Positions 46,854 to 60,100 of a stretch of 64,000 nucleotides of DNA are shown here, piece by piece. Both the position numbers and the translations under genes were made by a program. The notes beneath the pieces are model-generated. The model searched no databases and was not told where the DNA came from. It saw only the letters and a list, made by a program, of their open reading frames with translations. Within the stretch, counting starts at the first letter, position 1, and the number at the start of each line of letters is the position of its first letter. The DNA comes from Neospora caninum Liverpool (Eukaryota; Apicomplexa; Conoidasida; Eucoccidiorida; Sarcocystidae): the NCBI RefSeq assembly GCF_000208865.1, contig NC_018385.1:2214724-2278723 (forward strand). The letters are read 5' to 3'.

Positions 46854-48530
46854 AGCAACGCCTTCATCTCACGTCGTGTAGGAGGCCTCCACGGGGTTCG
46901 TCAGACCGCCGAAGTACGCATGCCTCGCGCGAGCGTCAGCGCTGACGTCTATAATTAGGGATCGAAATTGCGCGCGTATGTCGTGTTGCGGACCGGGTTC
47001 GGTGCTCGATCGAGGGCGTCAACGGCAGTTACAGGCCATGCCGTGCATCACCCGTCCGAATCGTGAAAACGCGTGTGAAATGTCGTAATGTGCTTGCGTA
47101 CAGAGCGGCGAGAGAAAGAGTGTCCCCTCAGAGTCGTCGAAACAGAATGGGCCCGACAACGCCATCTGAATTTGCGCAAGGGTTGCTTCTTTCTCCGATC
47201 CGCGTGTTCCACCAATGTGCTTCATTCGTTCTTGGGTTTCCCGGCCACATCTTAGCGGGAATGCGCTATGGCCGGGAGGCGGGCGAGGGGCTACGTGGAG
47301 GCAGCTCGAGATCCGTTGTGTTGTATCTGCCTTCGAGAAGACGTTACGCCTTTCGTGGATTCCCAGGAGTGCGGCCCATGTTGGGGCGCTTCGACAATGT
47401 GCCAGTCATACGTGTGCGGACAGAGTGGCCGAAGCCTGTTTCGGGAGGTTGCCGGGTCCGCATGAGAACAGGCCTGTCCTTGCCGTACATCTGCGTCCTG
47501 AACAGGGACACAGTGTCTGAATACTCCGGCGGAGTCTTGTATCGGCTTGGTACGACTGGTCTCGTTGTGATGGTGCTTGTGGGGCGGGCAGCAATGCGCG
47601 ACGGGGCTGAGGGCACTGACGGATTCCTGCAAAGGACGATTGATTGCGTGGCAGGTGATTGCATGACTTCCCACACTCTGCCTGCACGGTGACCTGTGGT
47701 ATTATTTCATAGACTGTAGGCCCACACTGGACGGCTCGTGGAATTGATGAGAGGATGGACCGTGATGGGGGTGCGACAGACTCAGGGGCGTTTCGGCTGC
47801 ACGACCGCGGGGACGTGATTGACAGATGACCCCGGCGGGCGCCAGGAGCGGTGCTCTGGTCGCAGCGTCTTGGTCGCAGTGGGAAGAGGCGCTGGCTCGT
47901 GGGATTGTTTGTGCAGGGGACTGCGCGGACGTCTGAAGGAGAGAGACAGTGGCGCGGCAGCTGGCAGGGGAGAGTGTGGCATTCGGGTGCAGTGCCGTAT
48001 GGCCTCTCGACGACTCGATGGAATGCGTGAGAGATGGGAGGTTCCCACTAGGCGAGCGCCCGTGGCGTGGAAATGCGTGGAATGTAGTCACTCGACGACA
48101 CGTGTGAATCGAAGTCACGAATGCTTCGGCGCGGTGAAATACGTGGGTCGAAGCAACCGCCAGTCGGAAAGGAGGCGGCTGACTGACGCCAGGAATGCGT
48201 TTGTGTACGCCTACCGTTTCAAATGCGTCTTTGTGTGTGTACAGCGTGGGGTCGGCCGTCGATTGTGGCTATCAGGGTTTAGTATCTGGTGATAGGTAGT
48301 CAGCAACATGGCGCTGATGACGGAATGCATGATCATTGGTTGGGAGTGTTGACGGGCTGCATACGATGAGGAACAGCGATTCGTGAGGCAAGGGAATGCG
48401 TGGGATGCATACTGTCACGAGTCGGGTTCGGAGCCAGCTGTGCGGGTCAAGGCGCTAACAGGGTACCGATATTGGAGGGTCGCGACCGCCGGCGTTTGGG
48501 CGGCAGGTGTGAGGTCGGAGGAGACGCATC
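46854..48530. repeat. 1,678-bp satellite, copy 1
   Basis: First unit of a six-copy head-to-tail array. It begins at AGCAACGCC and is 1,677 bases long. It differs from the others by G to C at 47347, which removes a stop codon in one chance frame, and in its first 80 bases, near the junction with the leader. Confidence 0.97.
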
Positions 48531-50208
48531 AGCAACGCCTTCATCTCACGTCGTGTAGGAGGCCTCCACGGGGTTCGTCAGCCCTCAAGAGTACGCATGC
48601 CTCGTGCGAGCGTCAGCGATGACGTCTATAATTAGGGATCGAAATTGCGCGCGTATGTCGTGTTGCGGACCGGGTTCGGTGCTCGATCGAGGGCGTCAAC
48701 GGCAGTTACAGGCCATGCCGTGCATCACCCGTCCGAATCGTGAAAACGCGTGTGAAATGTCGTAATGCGCTTGCGTACAGAGCGGCGGGAGAAAGAGTGT
48801 CCCCTCAGAGACGTCGAAACAGAATGGGCCCGACAACGCCATCTGAATTTGCGCAAGGGTTGCTTCTTTCTCCGATCCGCGTGTTCCACCAATGTGCTTC
48901 ATTCGTTCTTGGGTTTCCCGGCCACATCTTGGCGGGAATGCGCTATGGCCGGGAGGCGGGCGAGGGGCTACGTGGAGGCAGCTCGAGATCCGTTGTGTTG
49001 TATCTGCCTTCGAGAAGACGTTAGGCCTTTCGTGGATTCCCAGGAGTGCGGCCCATGTTGGGGCGCTTCGACAATGTGCCAGTCATACGTGTGCGGACAG
49101 AGTGGCCGAAGCCTGTTTCGGGAGGTTGCCGGGTCCGCATGAGAACAGGCCTGTCCTTGCCGTACATCTGCGTCCTGAACAGGGACACAGTGTCTGAATA
49201 CTCCGGCGGAGTCTTGCATCGGCTTGGTACGACTGGTCTCGTTGTGATGGTGCTTGTGGGGCGGGCAGCAATGCGCGACGGGGCTGAGGGCACTGACGGA
49301 TTCCTGCAAAGGACGATTGGTTGCGTGGCAGGTGATTGCATGACTTCCCACACTCTGCCTGCACGGTGACCTGTGGTATTATTTCATAGACTGTAGGCCC
49401 ACACTGGACGGCTCGTGGAATTGATGAGAGGATGGACCGTGATGGGGGTGCGACAGACTCAGGGGCGCTTCGGCTGCACGACCGCGGGGACGTGATTGAC
49501 AGATGACCCCGGCGGGCGCCAGGAGCGGTGCTCTGGTCGCAGCGTCTTGGTCGCAGTGGGAAGAGGCGCTGGCTCGTGGGACTGTTTGTGCAGGGCGACT
49601 GCGCGGACGTCAGAAGGAGAGAGACAGAGGAGCGGCAGCTGGCAGGGGAGAGTGTGGCATTCGGGTGCAGTGCCGTATGGCCTCTCGACGACTCGATGGA
49701 ATGCGTGAGAGATGGGAGGTTCCCACTAGGCGAGCGCCCGTGGCGTGGAAATGCGTGGAATGTAGTCACTCGACGACACGTGTGAATCGAAGTCACGAAT
49801 GCTTCGGCGCGGTGAAATACGTGGGTCGAAGCAACCGCCAGTCGGAAAGGAGGCGGCTGACTGACGCCAGGAATGCGTTTGTGTACGCCTACCGTTTCAA
49901 ATGCGTCTTTGTGTGTGTACAGCGTGGGGTCGGCCGTCGATTGTGGCTATCAGGGTTTAGTATCTGGTGATAGGTAGTCAGCAACATGGCGCTGATGACG
50001 GAATGCATGATCATTGGGTGGGAGTGTTGACGGGCTGCATACGATGAGGAACAGCGATTCGTGAGGCAAGGGAATGCGTGGGATGCATACTGTCACGAGT
50101 CGGGTTCGGAGCCAGCTGTGCGGGTCAAGGCGCTAACAGGGTACCGATATTGGAGGGTCGCGACCGCCGGCGTTTGGGCGGCAGGTGTGAGGTCGGAGGA
50201 GACGCATC
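48531..50208. repeat. 1,678-bp satellite, copy 2
   Basis: Full unit of the array, near-identical to copies 1 and 3. It contains the shared core near 48423-48480 at its right neighbour's position and the TATA-like CTATAATTA at about 48624. Confidence 0.97.
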
Positions 50209-51886
50209 AGCAACGCCTTCATCTCACGTCGTGTAGGAGGCCTCCACGGGGTTCGTCAGCCCTCAAGAGTACGCATGCCTCGTGCGAGCGTCAGCGATGA
50301 CGTATATAATTAGGGATCGAAATTGCGCGCGTATGTCGTGTTGCGGACCGGGTTCGGTGCTCGATCGAGGGCGTCAACGGCAGTTACAGGCCATGCCGTG
50401 CATCACCCGTCCGAATCGTGAAAACGCGTGTGAAATGTCGTAATGTGCTTGCGTACAGAGCGGCGGGAGAAAGAGTGTCCCCTCAGAGACGTCGAAACAG
50501 AATGGGCCCGACAACGCCATCTGAATTTGCGCAAGGGTTGCTTCTTTCTCCGATCCGCGTGTTCCACCAATGTGCTTCATTCGTTCTTGGGTTTCCCGGC
50601 CACATCTTGGCGGGAATGCGCTATGGCCGGGAGGCGGGCGAGGGGCTACGTGGAGGCAGCTCGAGATCCGTTGTGTTGTATCTGCCTTCGAGAAGACGTT
50701 AGGCCTTTCGTGGATTCCCAGGAGTGCGGCCCATGTTGGGGCGCTTCGACAATGTGCCAGTCATACGTGTGCGGACAGAGTGGCCGAAGCCTGTTTCGGG
50801 AGGTTGCCGGGTCCGCATGAGAACAGGCCTGTCCTTGCCGTACATCTGCGTCCTGAACAGGGACACAGTGTCTGAATACTCCGGCGGAGTCTTGCATCGG
50901 CTTGGTACGACTGGTCTCGTTGTGATGGTGCTTGTGGGGCGGGCAGCAATGCGCGACGGGGCTGAGGGCACTGACGGATTCCTGCAAAGGACGATTGGTT
51001 GCGTGGCAGGTGATTGCATGACTTCCCACACTCTGCCTGCACGGTGACCTGTGGTATTATTTCATAGACTGTAGGCCCACACTGGACGGCTCGTGGAATT
51101 GATGAGAGGATGGACCGTGATGGGGGTGCGACAGACTCAGGGGCGTTTCGGCTGCACGACCGCGGGGACGTGATTGACAGATGACACCGGCGGGCGCCAG
51201 GAGCGGTGCTCTGGTCGCAGCGTCTTGGTCGCAGTGGGAAGAGGCGCTGGCTCGTGGGACTGTTTGTGCAGGGCGACTGCGCGGACGTCAGAAGGAGAGA
51301 GACAGAGGAGCGGCAGCTGGCAGGGGAGAGTGTGGCATTCGGGTGCAGTGCCGTATGGCCTCTCGACGACTCGATGGAATGCGTGAGAGATGGGAGGTTC
51401 CCACTAGGCGAGCGCCCGTGGCGTGGAAATGCGTGGAATGTAGTCACTCGACGACACGTGTGAATCGAAGTCACGAATGCTTCGGCGCGGTGAAATACGT
51501 GGGTCGAAGCAACCGCCAGTCAGAAAGGAGGCGGCTGACTGACGCCAGGAATGCGTTTGTGTACGCCTACCGTTTCAAATGCGTCGTTGTGTGTGTACAG
51601 CGTGGGGTCGGCCGTCGATTGTGGCTATCAGGGTTTAGTATCTGGTGATAGGTAGTCAGCAACATGGCGCTGATGACGGAATGCATGATCATTGGTTGGG
51701 AGTGTTGACGGGCTGCATACGATGAGGAACAGCGATTCGTGAGGCAAGGGAGTGCGTGGGATGCATACTGTCACGAGTCGGGTTCGGAGCCCGCTGTGCG
51801 GGTCAAGGCGCTAACAGGGTACCGATATTGGAGGGTCGCGACCGCCGGCGTATGGGCGGCAGGTGTGAGGTCGGAGGAGATGCATC
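50209..51886. repeat. 1,678-bp satellite, copy 3
   Basis: Full unit. The TATA-like stretch reads GTATATAATTA here (about 50302), one base different from the other copies. Confidence 0.97.
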
Positions 51887-53563
51887 AGCAACGCCTTCAT
51901 CTCACGTCGTGTAAGAGGCCTCCACGGGGTTCGTCAGCCCTCAAAAGTACGCACGCCTCGGGCGAGCGTCAGCGATGACGTCTATAATTAGGGATCGAAA
52001 TTGCGCGCGTATGTCGTGTTGCGGACCGGGTTCGGTGCTCGATCGAGGGCGTCAACGGCAGTTACAGGCCATGCCGTGCATCACCCGTCCGAATCGTGAA
52101 AACGCGTGTGAAATGTCGTAATGTGCTTGCGTACAGAGCGGCGGGAGAAAGAGTGTCCCCTCAGAGACGTCGAAACAGAATGGGCCCGACAACGCCATCT
52201 GAATTTGCGCAAGGGTTGCTTCTTTCTCCGATCCGCGTGTTCCACCAATGTGCTTCATTCGTTCTTGGGTTTCCCGGCCACATCTTGGCGGGAATGCGCT
52301 ATGGCCGGGAGGCGGGCGAGGGGCTACGTGGAGGCAGCTCGAGATCCGTTGTGTTGTATCTGCCTTCGAGAAGACGTTAGGCCTTTCGTGGATTCCCAGG
52401 AGTGCGGCCCATGTTGGGGCGCTTCGACAATGTGCCAGTCATACGTGTGCGGACAGAGTGGCCGAAGCCTGTTTCGGGAGGTTGCCGGGTCCGCATGAGA
52501 ACAGGCCTGTCCTTGCCGTACATCTGCGTCCTGAACAGGGACACAGTGTCTGAATACTCCGGCGGAGTCTTGCATCGGCTTGGTACGACTGGTCTCGTTG
52601 TGATGGTGCTTGTGGGGCGGGCAGCAATGCGCGACGGAGCTGAGGGCACTGACGGATCCCTGCAAAGGACGATTGGTTGCGTGGCAGGTGATTGCATGAC
52701 TTCCCACACTCTGCCTGCACGGTGACCTGTGGTATTATTTCATAGACTGTAGGCCCACACTGGACGGCTCGTGGAATTGATGAGAGGATGGACCGTGATG
52801 GGGGTGCGACAGACTCAGGGGCGCTTCGGCTGCACGACCGCGGGGACGTGATTGACAGATGACACCGGCGGGCGCCAGGAGCGGTGCTCTGGTCGCAGCG
52901 TCTTGGTCGCAGTGGGAAGAGGCGCTGGCTCGTGGGATTGTTTGTGCAGGGGACTGCGCGGACGTCAGAAGGAGAGAGACAGTGGCGCGGCAGCTGGCAG
53001 GGGAGTGTGTGGCATTCGGGTGCAGTGCCGTATGGCCTCTCGACGACTCGATGGAATGCGTGAGAGATGGGAGGTTCCCACTAGGCGAGCGCCCGTGGCG
53101 TGGAAATGCGTGGAATGTAGTCACTCGACGACACGTGTGAATCGAAGTCACGAATGCTTCGGCGCGGTGAAATACGTGGGTCGAAGCAACCGCCAGTCAG
53201 AAAGGAGGCGGCTGACTGACGCCAGGAATGCGTTTGTGTACGCCTACCGTTTCAAATGCGTCTTTGTGTGTGTACAGCGTGGGGTCGGCCGCTGATTGTG
53301 GCTATCAGGGTTTAGTATCTGGTGATAGGTAGTCAGCAATATGGCGCTGATGACGGAATGCATGATCATTGGTTGGGAGTGCTGACGAGCTGCATGCGAT
53401 GAGGAACAGCGATTCATGAGGCAAGGGAATGCGTGGGATGCATACTGTCACGAGTCGGATTCGGAGCCGGCTGTGCGGGTCAAGGCGCTAACAGGGTACC
53501 GATATTGGAGGGTCGCGACCGCCGGCGTATGGGCGGCAGGTGTGAGGTCGGACGAGACGCATC
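51887..53563. repeat. 1,678-bp satellite, copy 4
   Basis: Full unit of 1,677 bases. It already carries some variants shared with copies 5 and 6 (for example GGATCCCTGC near 52657) but keeps the copy 1-3 version of the segment near 52710-52800. Confidence 0.97.
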
Positions 53564-55241
53564 AGCACCGCCTTCATCTCAGGTCGTGTAAGAGGCCTCC
53601 ACGGGGTTCGTCAGCCCTCAAAAGTACGCATGACTCGCACGAGCGTCAGCGATGACGTCTATAATTAGGGATCGAAGTTGCGCGCGTATGTCGTGTTGCG
53701 GACCGGGTTCGGTGCTCGATCGAGGGCGTCAACGGCAGTTACAGGCCATGCCGTGCATCACCCGTCCGAATCGTGAAAACGCGTGTGAAATGTCGTAATG
53801 TGCTTGCGTACAGAGCGGCGGGAGAAAGAGTGTCCCCTCAGAGACGTCGAAACAGAATGGGCCCGACAACGCCATCTGAATTTGCGCAAGGGTTGCTTCT
53901 TTCTCCGATCCGCGTGTTCCACCAATGTGCTTCATTCGTTCTTGGGTTTCCCGGCCACATCTTGGCGGGAATGCGCTATGGCCGGGAGGCGGGCGAGGGG
54001 CTACGTGGAGGCAGCTCGAGATCCGTTGTGTTGTATCTGCCTTCGAGAAGACGTTAGGCCTTTCGTGGATTCCCAGGAGTGCGGCCCATGTTGGGGCGCT
54101 TCGACAATGTGCCAGTCATACGTGTGCGGACAGAGTGGCCGAAGCCTGTTTCGGGAGGTTGCCGGGTCCGCATGAGAACAGGCCTGTCCTTGCCGTACAT
54201 CTGCGTCCTGAACAGGAACACAGTGTCTGAATACTCCGGCGGAGTCTTGCATCGGCTTGGTACGACTGGTTGCGTTGTGATGGTGCTTGTGGGGCGGGCA
54301 GCAATGCGCGACGGAGCTGAGGGCACTGACGGATCCCTGCAAAGGACGATTGGTTGCGTGGCAAGTGATTGCATGACTTCCCACACTCGGCGTGTACGAC
54401 GACGTGTAATTGTATAACACAGGGTGCAGTCTCAAGTTGGACGTCTTGTGGAAATTATGTGAAGACGGATCGTGATGTGGGTGCGCCAGACTCAGGGGCG
54501 TTTCGGCTGCACGACCGCGGGGACGTGATTGACGGATGACACCGGCGGGCGCCAGGAGCGGTGCTCTGGTCGCAGCGTCTTGGTCGCAGTGGGAAGAGGC
54601 GCTGGCTCGTGGGACTGTTTGTGCAGGGCGACTGCGCGGACGTCTGAAGGAGAGAGACAGTGGCGCGGCAGTTGGCAGGGAAGAGTGTGGCATTCCGGTG
54701 CAGTGCCGCAAGGCCTCTCGACGACTCGATGGAATGCGTGAGAGATGGGGAGTTTCCGCGATGTGAGCGCCCGAGGCGTGGAAATGCGTGGAATGTAGTC
54801 ACTCGACGACACGTGTGAATCGAAGTCACGAATGCTTCGGCGCGGTGAAATACGTGGGTCGAAGCAACCGCCAGTCAGAAAGGAGGCGGCTGACTGACGC
54901 CAGGAATGCGTTTGTGTACGCCTACCGTTTCAAATGCGTCTTTGTGTGTGTACAGCGTGGGGTCGGCCGCTGATTGTGGCTATCAGGGTTTAGTATCTGG
55001 TGATAGGTAGTCAGCAATATGGCGCTGATGACGGAATGCATGATCATTGGTTGGGAGTGTTGACGAGCTGCATACGATGAGGAACAGCGATTCATGAGGC
55101 AAGGGAGTGCGTGGGATGCATACTGTCACGAGTCGGGTTCGGAGCCCGCTGTGCGGGTCAAGGCGCTAACAGGGTACCGATATTGGAGGGTCGCGACCGC
55201 CGGCGTATGGGCGGCAGGTGTGAGGTCGGAGGAGACGCATC
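53564..55241. repeat. 1,678-bp satellite, copy 5
   Basis: Full unit. A segment of about 95 bases (about 54385-54480) is clearly different from copies 1-4 but matches copy 6. Confidence 0.97.
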
Positions 55242-56872
55242 AGCACCGCCTTCATCTCACGTCGTGTAGGAGGCCTCCACGGGGTTCGTCAGCCCTCAAG
55301 AGTACGCATGACTCGCACGAGCGTCAGCGATGACGTCTATAATTAGGGATCGAAATTGCGCGCGTATGTCGTGTTGCGGACCGGGTTCGGTGCTCGATCG
55401 AGGGCGTCAACGGCAGTTACAGGCCATGCCGTGCATCACCCGTCCGAATCGTGAAAACGCGTGTGAAATGTCGTAATGTGCTTGCGTACAGAGCGGCGGG
55501 AGAAAGAGTGTCCCCTCAGAGACGTCGAAACAGAATGGGCCCGACAACGCCATCTGAATTTGCGCAAGGGTTGCTTCTTTCTCCGATCCGCGTGTTCCAC
55601 CAATGTGCTTCATTCGTTCTTGGGTTTCCCGGCCACATCTTGGCGGGAATGCGCTATGGCCGGGAGGCGGGCGAGGGGCTACGTGGAGGCAGCTCGAGAT
55701 CCGTTGTGTTGTATCTGCCTTCGAGAAGACGTTAGGCCTTTCGTGGATTCCCAGGAGTGCGGCCCATGTTGGGGCGCTTCGACAATGTGCCAGTCATACG
55801 TGTGCGGACAGAGTGGCCGAAGCCTGTTTCGGGAGGTTGCCGGGCCCGCATGAGAACAGGCCTGTCCTTGCCGTACATCTGCGTCCTGAACAGGGACACA
55901 GTGTCTGAATACTCCGGCGGAGTCTTGCATCGGCTTGGTACGACTGGTCTCGTTGAGATGGTGCTTGTGGGGCGGGCAGCAATGCGCGACGGAGCTGAGG
56001 GCACTGACGGATCCCTGCAAAGGACGATTGGTTGCGTGGCAAGTGATTGCATGACTTCCCACACTCGGCGTGTACGACGACGTGTAATTGTATAACACAG
56101 GGTGCAGTCTCAAGTTGGACGTCTTGTGGAAATTATGTGAAGACGGATCGTGATGTGGGTGCGCCAGACTCAGGGGCGTTTCGGCTGCACGACCGCGGGG
56201 ACGTGATTGACGGATGACACCGGCGGGCGCCAGGAGCGGTGCTCTGGTCGCAGCGTCTTGGTCGCAGTGGGAAGAGGCGCTGGCTCGTGGGATTGTTTGT
56301 GCAGGGCGACTGGGCGGACGTCTGAAGGAGAGAGACAGTGGCGCGGCAGCTGGCAGGGAAGAGTGTGGCATTCGGGTGCAGTGCCGTATGGCCTCTCGAC
56401 GACTCGATGGAATGCGTGAGAGATGGGAGGTTCCCACTAGGCGAGCGCCCGTGGCGTGGAAATGCGTGGAATGTAGTCACTCGACGACACGTGTGAATCG
56501 AAGTCACGAATGCTTCGGCGCGGTGAAATACGTGGGTCGAAGCAACCGCCAGTCAGAAAGGAGGCGGCTGATTGACGCCAGGAATGCGTTTGTGTACGCC
56601 TACCGTTTCAAATGCGTCTTTGTGTGTGTACAGCGTGGGGTCGGCCGCTGATTGTGGCTATCAGGGTTTAGTATCTGGTGATAGGTAGTCAGCAATATGG
56701 CGCTGATGACGGAATGCATGATCATTGGTTGGGAGTGTTGGCGAGCTGCATACGATGAGGAACAGCGATTCATGAGGCAAGGGAATGCGTGGGATGCGTA
56801 CTGTCACGAGTCGGGTTCGGAGCCAGCTGTGCGGGTCAAGGCGCTAACAGGGTATTGATTTTGGAGGGTCGC
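55242..56872. repeat. 1,678-bp satellite, copy 6 (3' truncated)
   Basis: The unit ends about 47 bases short of full length; similarity fades after 56872. It shares the replaced segment (about 56063-56158) with copy 5. Confidence 0.96.
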
Positions 56873-58400
56873 AAGGCAAGTGAATCGGGAGCAGGTGTGC
56901 CAATGATCGAGGCGCTTGCGCGACGTGTGTGTCCAATGTCGGCTGGGGGCGGGTGGCATCGCAATGTTTGTCAGGAATTGGAGGTACGCACTCAGCATTC
57001 GACTATTTGATGGGACGCATTATCTGTTTGACGCTAAAGCGCTCAGACCCGCTAGGACAACGCGGGGGTCTTGTGTGCATGAGGCAGTCCATGGCCGCCA
57101 CACATTAGATGTAGCACACGTCGGAGCTCCCCTCCAACACCAGTGAGAAGTGCCCTATCACGCGTGCTTACATAGCACGACGATTTAATCCTAGTTTGCT
57201 CAGCACCACTGAGATGTAACGAGCCTCAGAACCGTATCTACATTCGCATATGATTGTCACATTTTTCCGATGCTTTCGTGCGACCTCGTGGTGCATTATG
57301 CGTCGAGTGTAGTCTCGGGCCCAAGGGAAGGCTCGCCACTCGGGGCAGGGGGTGGAGGCGAGGCCATTTTCAGCCAGACTTCTGTCTTGTTTCAACTTCG
57401 ATGGGGCAGATAGTTTTCCACCAGTAGCCGCCGGGGACCAACGGCTTGAAGGGCATGTTGGTAAGGCTCGATGGAGCTAGATATACAGCGTGGGACGGCT
57501 AGGTCGTGGGAATTAAACAGGATTGCTGGTATCTCGGAGTGTGTTATTCGCCCTTGTAGGAGATTCGCTTGCTCATATAACAACCGTGATCATAGTCGCT
57601 GTGGTGGTAACCTCGTGTTTGCTTCCAAGCCTCTCGTGGTACGCAAACACCGCACGACTGGCTTTTCAGCAATCCCAGACCTGCTCGCAGCTGCTGTCAA
57701 CCGATCCGTTGCACAGCCTTGCATGGCGGTTCGTGCGGTTCTTAACAGCTGGTAGGCATATTGTTGCGTCTGTGCAAAACCGGCAAGCACGGGTTTTGAG
57801 ACAAAACGAGAGACTCAGGGGTGTTTTTTCACGGCATGGCAGGAGGAGTGACGGATGCCACCGGAGAACGTCAAGAGCAGTTCAGTGCCCTTGATGCGGA
57901 GGAGCGCCAGGTCGTGGGCGTGTCTACGGGCGGGGGGGAGGGCGGGAACTTGTATTGTAGCACTAAGCGGCGTGGTGGTGGCATGGAGTTAAGAAAGGAG
58001 CGTGACCTTGAAGTCCACCGCGTCGTCACACATAGGTTTGACCCCCATTTGCGAAGGACGGAGTGTTACGATGAGGGGGGCGCTACAGGCGTGCCATGGG
58101 ATGATGCGTGCACACATGACTGTGTACGCAACGATGTCGGGTCTTCGGTCACACGATGGAATATGTGGTAGGAAGCGCTAGAGTAGTGAGAAACGATACG
58201 GCACTCCGGTGTGAGCATTACATGGCTGGTTGTCCAGCTTCACCATGTGCCCCATAGTGGCCCCTTGGTGTTTCGCGTGTTCAGGCTGCGGAGGTAGGGG
58301 GTCATTGACCTGAGTGGCAAGCCAGAACGCATGTCAGTTGACGGGGAGTGTCAGCGAACCGCAAAGGAGCAGGAGCACCGATTTGCGCGGCATGTGAGTG
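56873..58400. repeat. Degenerate repeat sequence between arrays
   Basis: Most of this is not obviously repeated within the window. Around 57845-57930 it contains a diverged copy of the GACGGATG...CAGGAGC element that lies in every 1,678-bp unit. No gene is supported. Confidence 0.5.
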
Positions 58401-60100
58401 CATATGATGCGCAGGCGTCAGCTTCGGCACCGGCTGTGGGAGTCGGAGAGTTGGCAAGAAATTCATTTTGAAGGGTCGCAAAAGCGCGTGCATCGGCAGC
58501 CGGCACCACACTGGCCGACGCGCTTCAGCTTCGCGTTTATCCCAAGCCGTCTGAGGGGGCCACTGCGTGTCTCGGCAGGTGATACTAGTACGCACGTGTC
58601 AAGTGATATTTGGTCACGACGCTAGTTCAAAAGCGATTTCCGGACCTCCCACAATGTCATATCACTGGCGACGTTTAGAGTTTGATTGGTGACGCCGGCC
58701 GGAGCTACATGTGATGCCGCCCGTCGCGCGTTCGAGCCGAGCACAGCGGAGTGAGATATCGTAGCGTCCTGTCGCTTGTTGCCCGATGAGAGGATCTACG
58801 TTAATGCATTCGCATCGTGGTGGGAAAGCCTTACAGCTGCGGCTCAATGCGCCAGTGGCGTGCATCTCCTCCCCGACACCGCCTGCTGGCTCGCATTGTG
58901 TGTCACGTGTGTTCAGTCCCCCGGTCGTGGCATCAGGGTCGCGATTGAGCAAAGCCGCCACATGCACTCTGACCTGCTTCGTGTTGTACCTTCGGCTCGA
59001 CAGACCGGATTTCTACCAGTACCCTCCGTTGCCCTGTTGCTCGAGGCGTGTGGTGAGAAAGCTGGAAACATGTGCATGTAGAGGGAAGGGCGGCCAGGTG
59101 GCCGGCATCGAAGTGGCTCGCGGGCGTCCCGGAGTCTGTTTCGTTCCAGTCGCTGTCTGGTGTTTTTTCGGTCTTGGAACATTAGTAGGCAGAGTCGCCG
59201 GAGCCGCACCACCTGTCGCGCCCTCATATTGAGCAACACCGCCCTTCGAGGAAATCGCTGCGGAGAGATCCCACGACTGCCCCTAAGGAATGTCGGTTCT
59301 GCCAACGTTCACGCCACGCATCTCCTTGTCAGCAGGCTGCGAGCCTGTGGCGACCGGATCTCATCCTATCCATCCAATCCGTGGCACGACACGTCTGGCG
59401 TTGTCTGGCTTCCCCAACAGACTGTAAGCAGCAGATCGAGAGTTTGGACAACCCCTGGCCCGACTGCTGACACTAGAGCGAGCGAATCGGGGGTGTCAGC
59501 GCCGCAAAATGCCACTGGAGGACGGCAGGAGGAGTTCGGTGCCTGTGGTTTTGACAGCAGCTAGGGGGGTAACTGCGCTATGCAGGATACTATCGAGATC
59601 GTGATAGGAATGAAGGAGAAGGGTAAGGAGTTGCGAAGGGGTCGCGGTAGCAGTGCTGTGAGCCTGGGCATATCGAGTGGATGCGGTGTGCGACGGACCG
59701 GACGATCCGACGAGAGGAACACAGAGGTGCGGAAACAGGTGACGTGTGCACACAGGAAAGCGCAGCCGTTGACGTCAATGCTGACGCAGGGCGCTAGAAT
59801 ACGTCACGGGACGTAGCAGCCTCGCGAGAAAAAAGGCGGTACTCCGACGCTTGCACAGTTCGTCAGTACGGCCACCGTAGCCAAGGGACCTGGCAATTTC
59901 ACACTGTGGCGTCATGGGTTCGTGTGGCTCGGACATCTTCAGGCGCAAGCTGTACGTAGACCGGCGCGTGGTCATTGCCACGCATTCGCTTTGACTTGCC
60001 TTGCTTGGCGTAGTATGCCATAGCACCAGTAACGAAATTGAATGTGGGTTATGGAGCAGGAAGCTGGGAGGATTTCACCAACATTTCATGAAAATGAAAA
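58401..60100. repeat. Diverged satellite with a period of about 1.7 kb, unit 1
   Basis: Matches 60101-61215 at offsets that drift from about 1,686 to 1,717 bases because of small insertions. The best-preserved stretches are about 58925-59180 and 59320-59500. It shares core elements with the 1,678-bp satellite but is much diverged from it. Confidence 0.85.

Noticed and set aside
49083..49796. A 237-codon minus-strand frame in the satellite (repeated at 50761-51474 and 62607-63320), and similar frames of 100-250 codons
   Set aside because: Frames are open in several overlapping frames of the same DNA, reach different lengths in different copies through single substitutions, and show no domain. 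They follow from base composition.
51631..51640. Telomere-like GGGTTTAG in each 1,678-bp unit
   Set aside because: Only a single copy per unit occurs; there is no tandem array of the TTTAGGG telomeric repeat.
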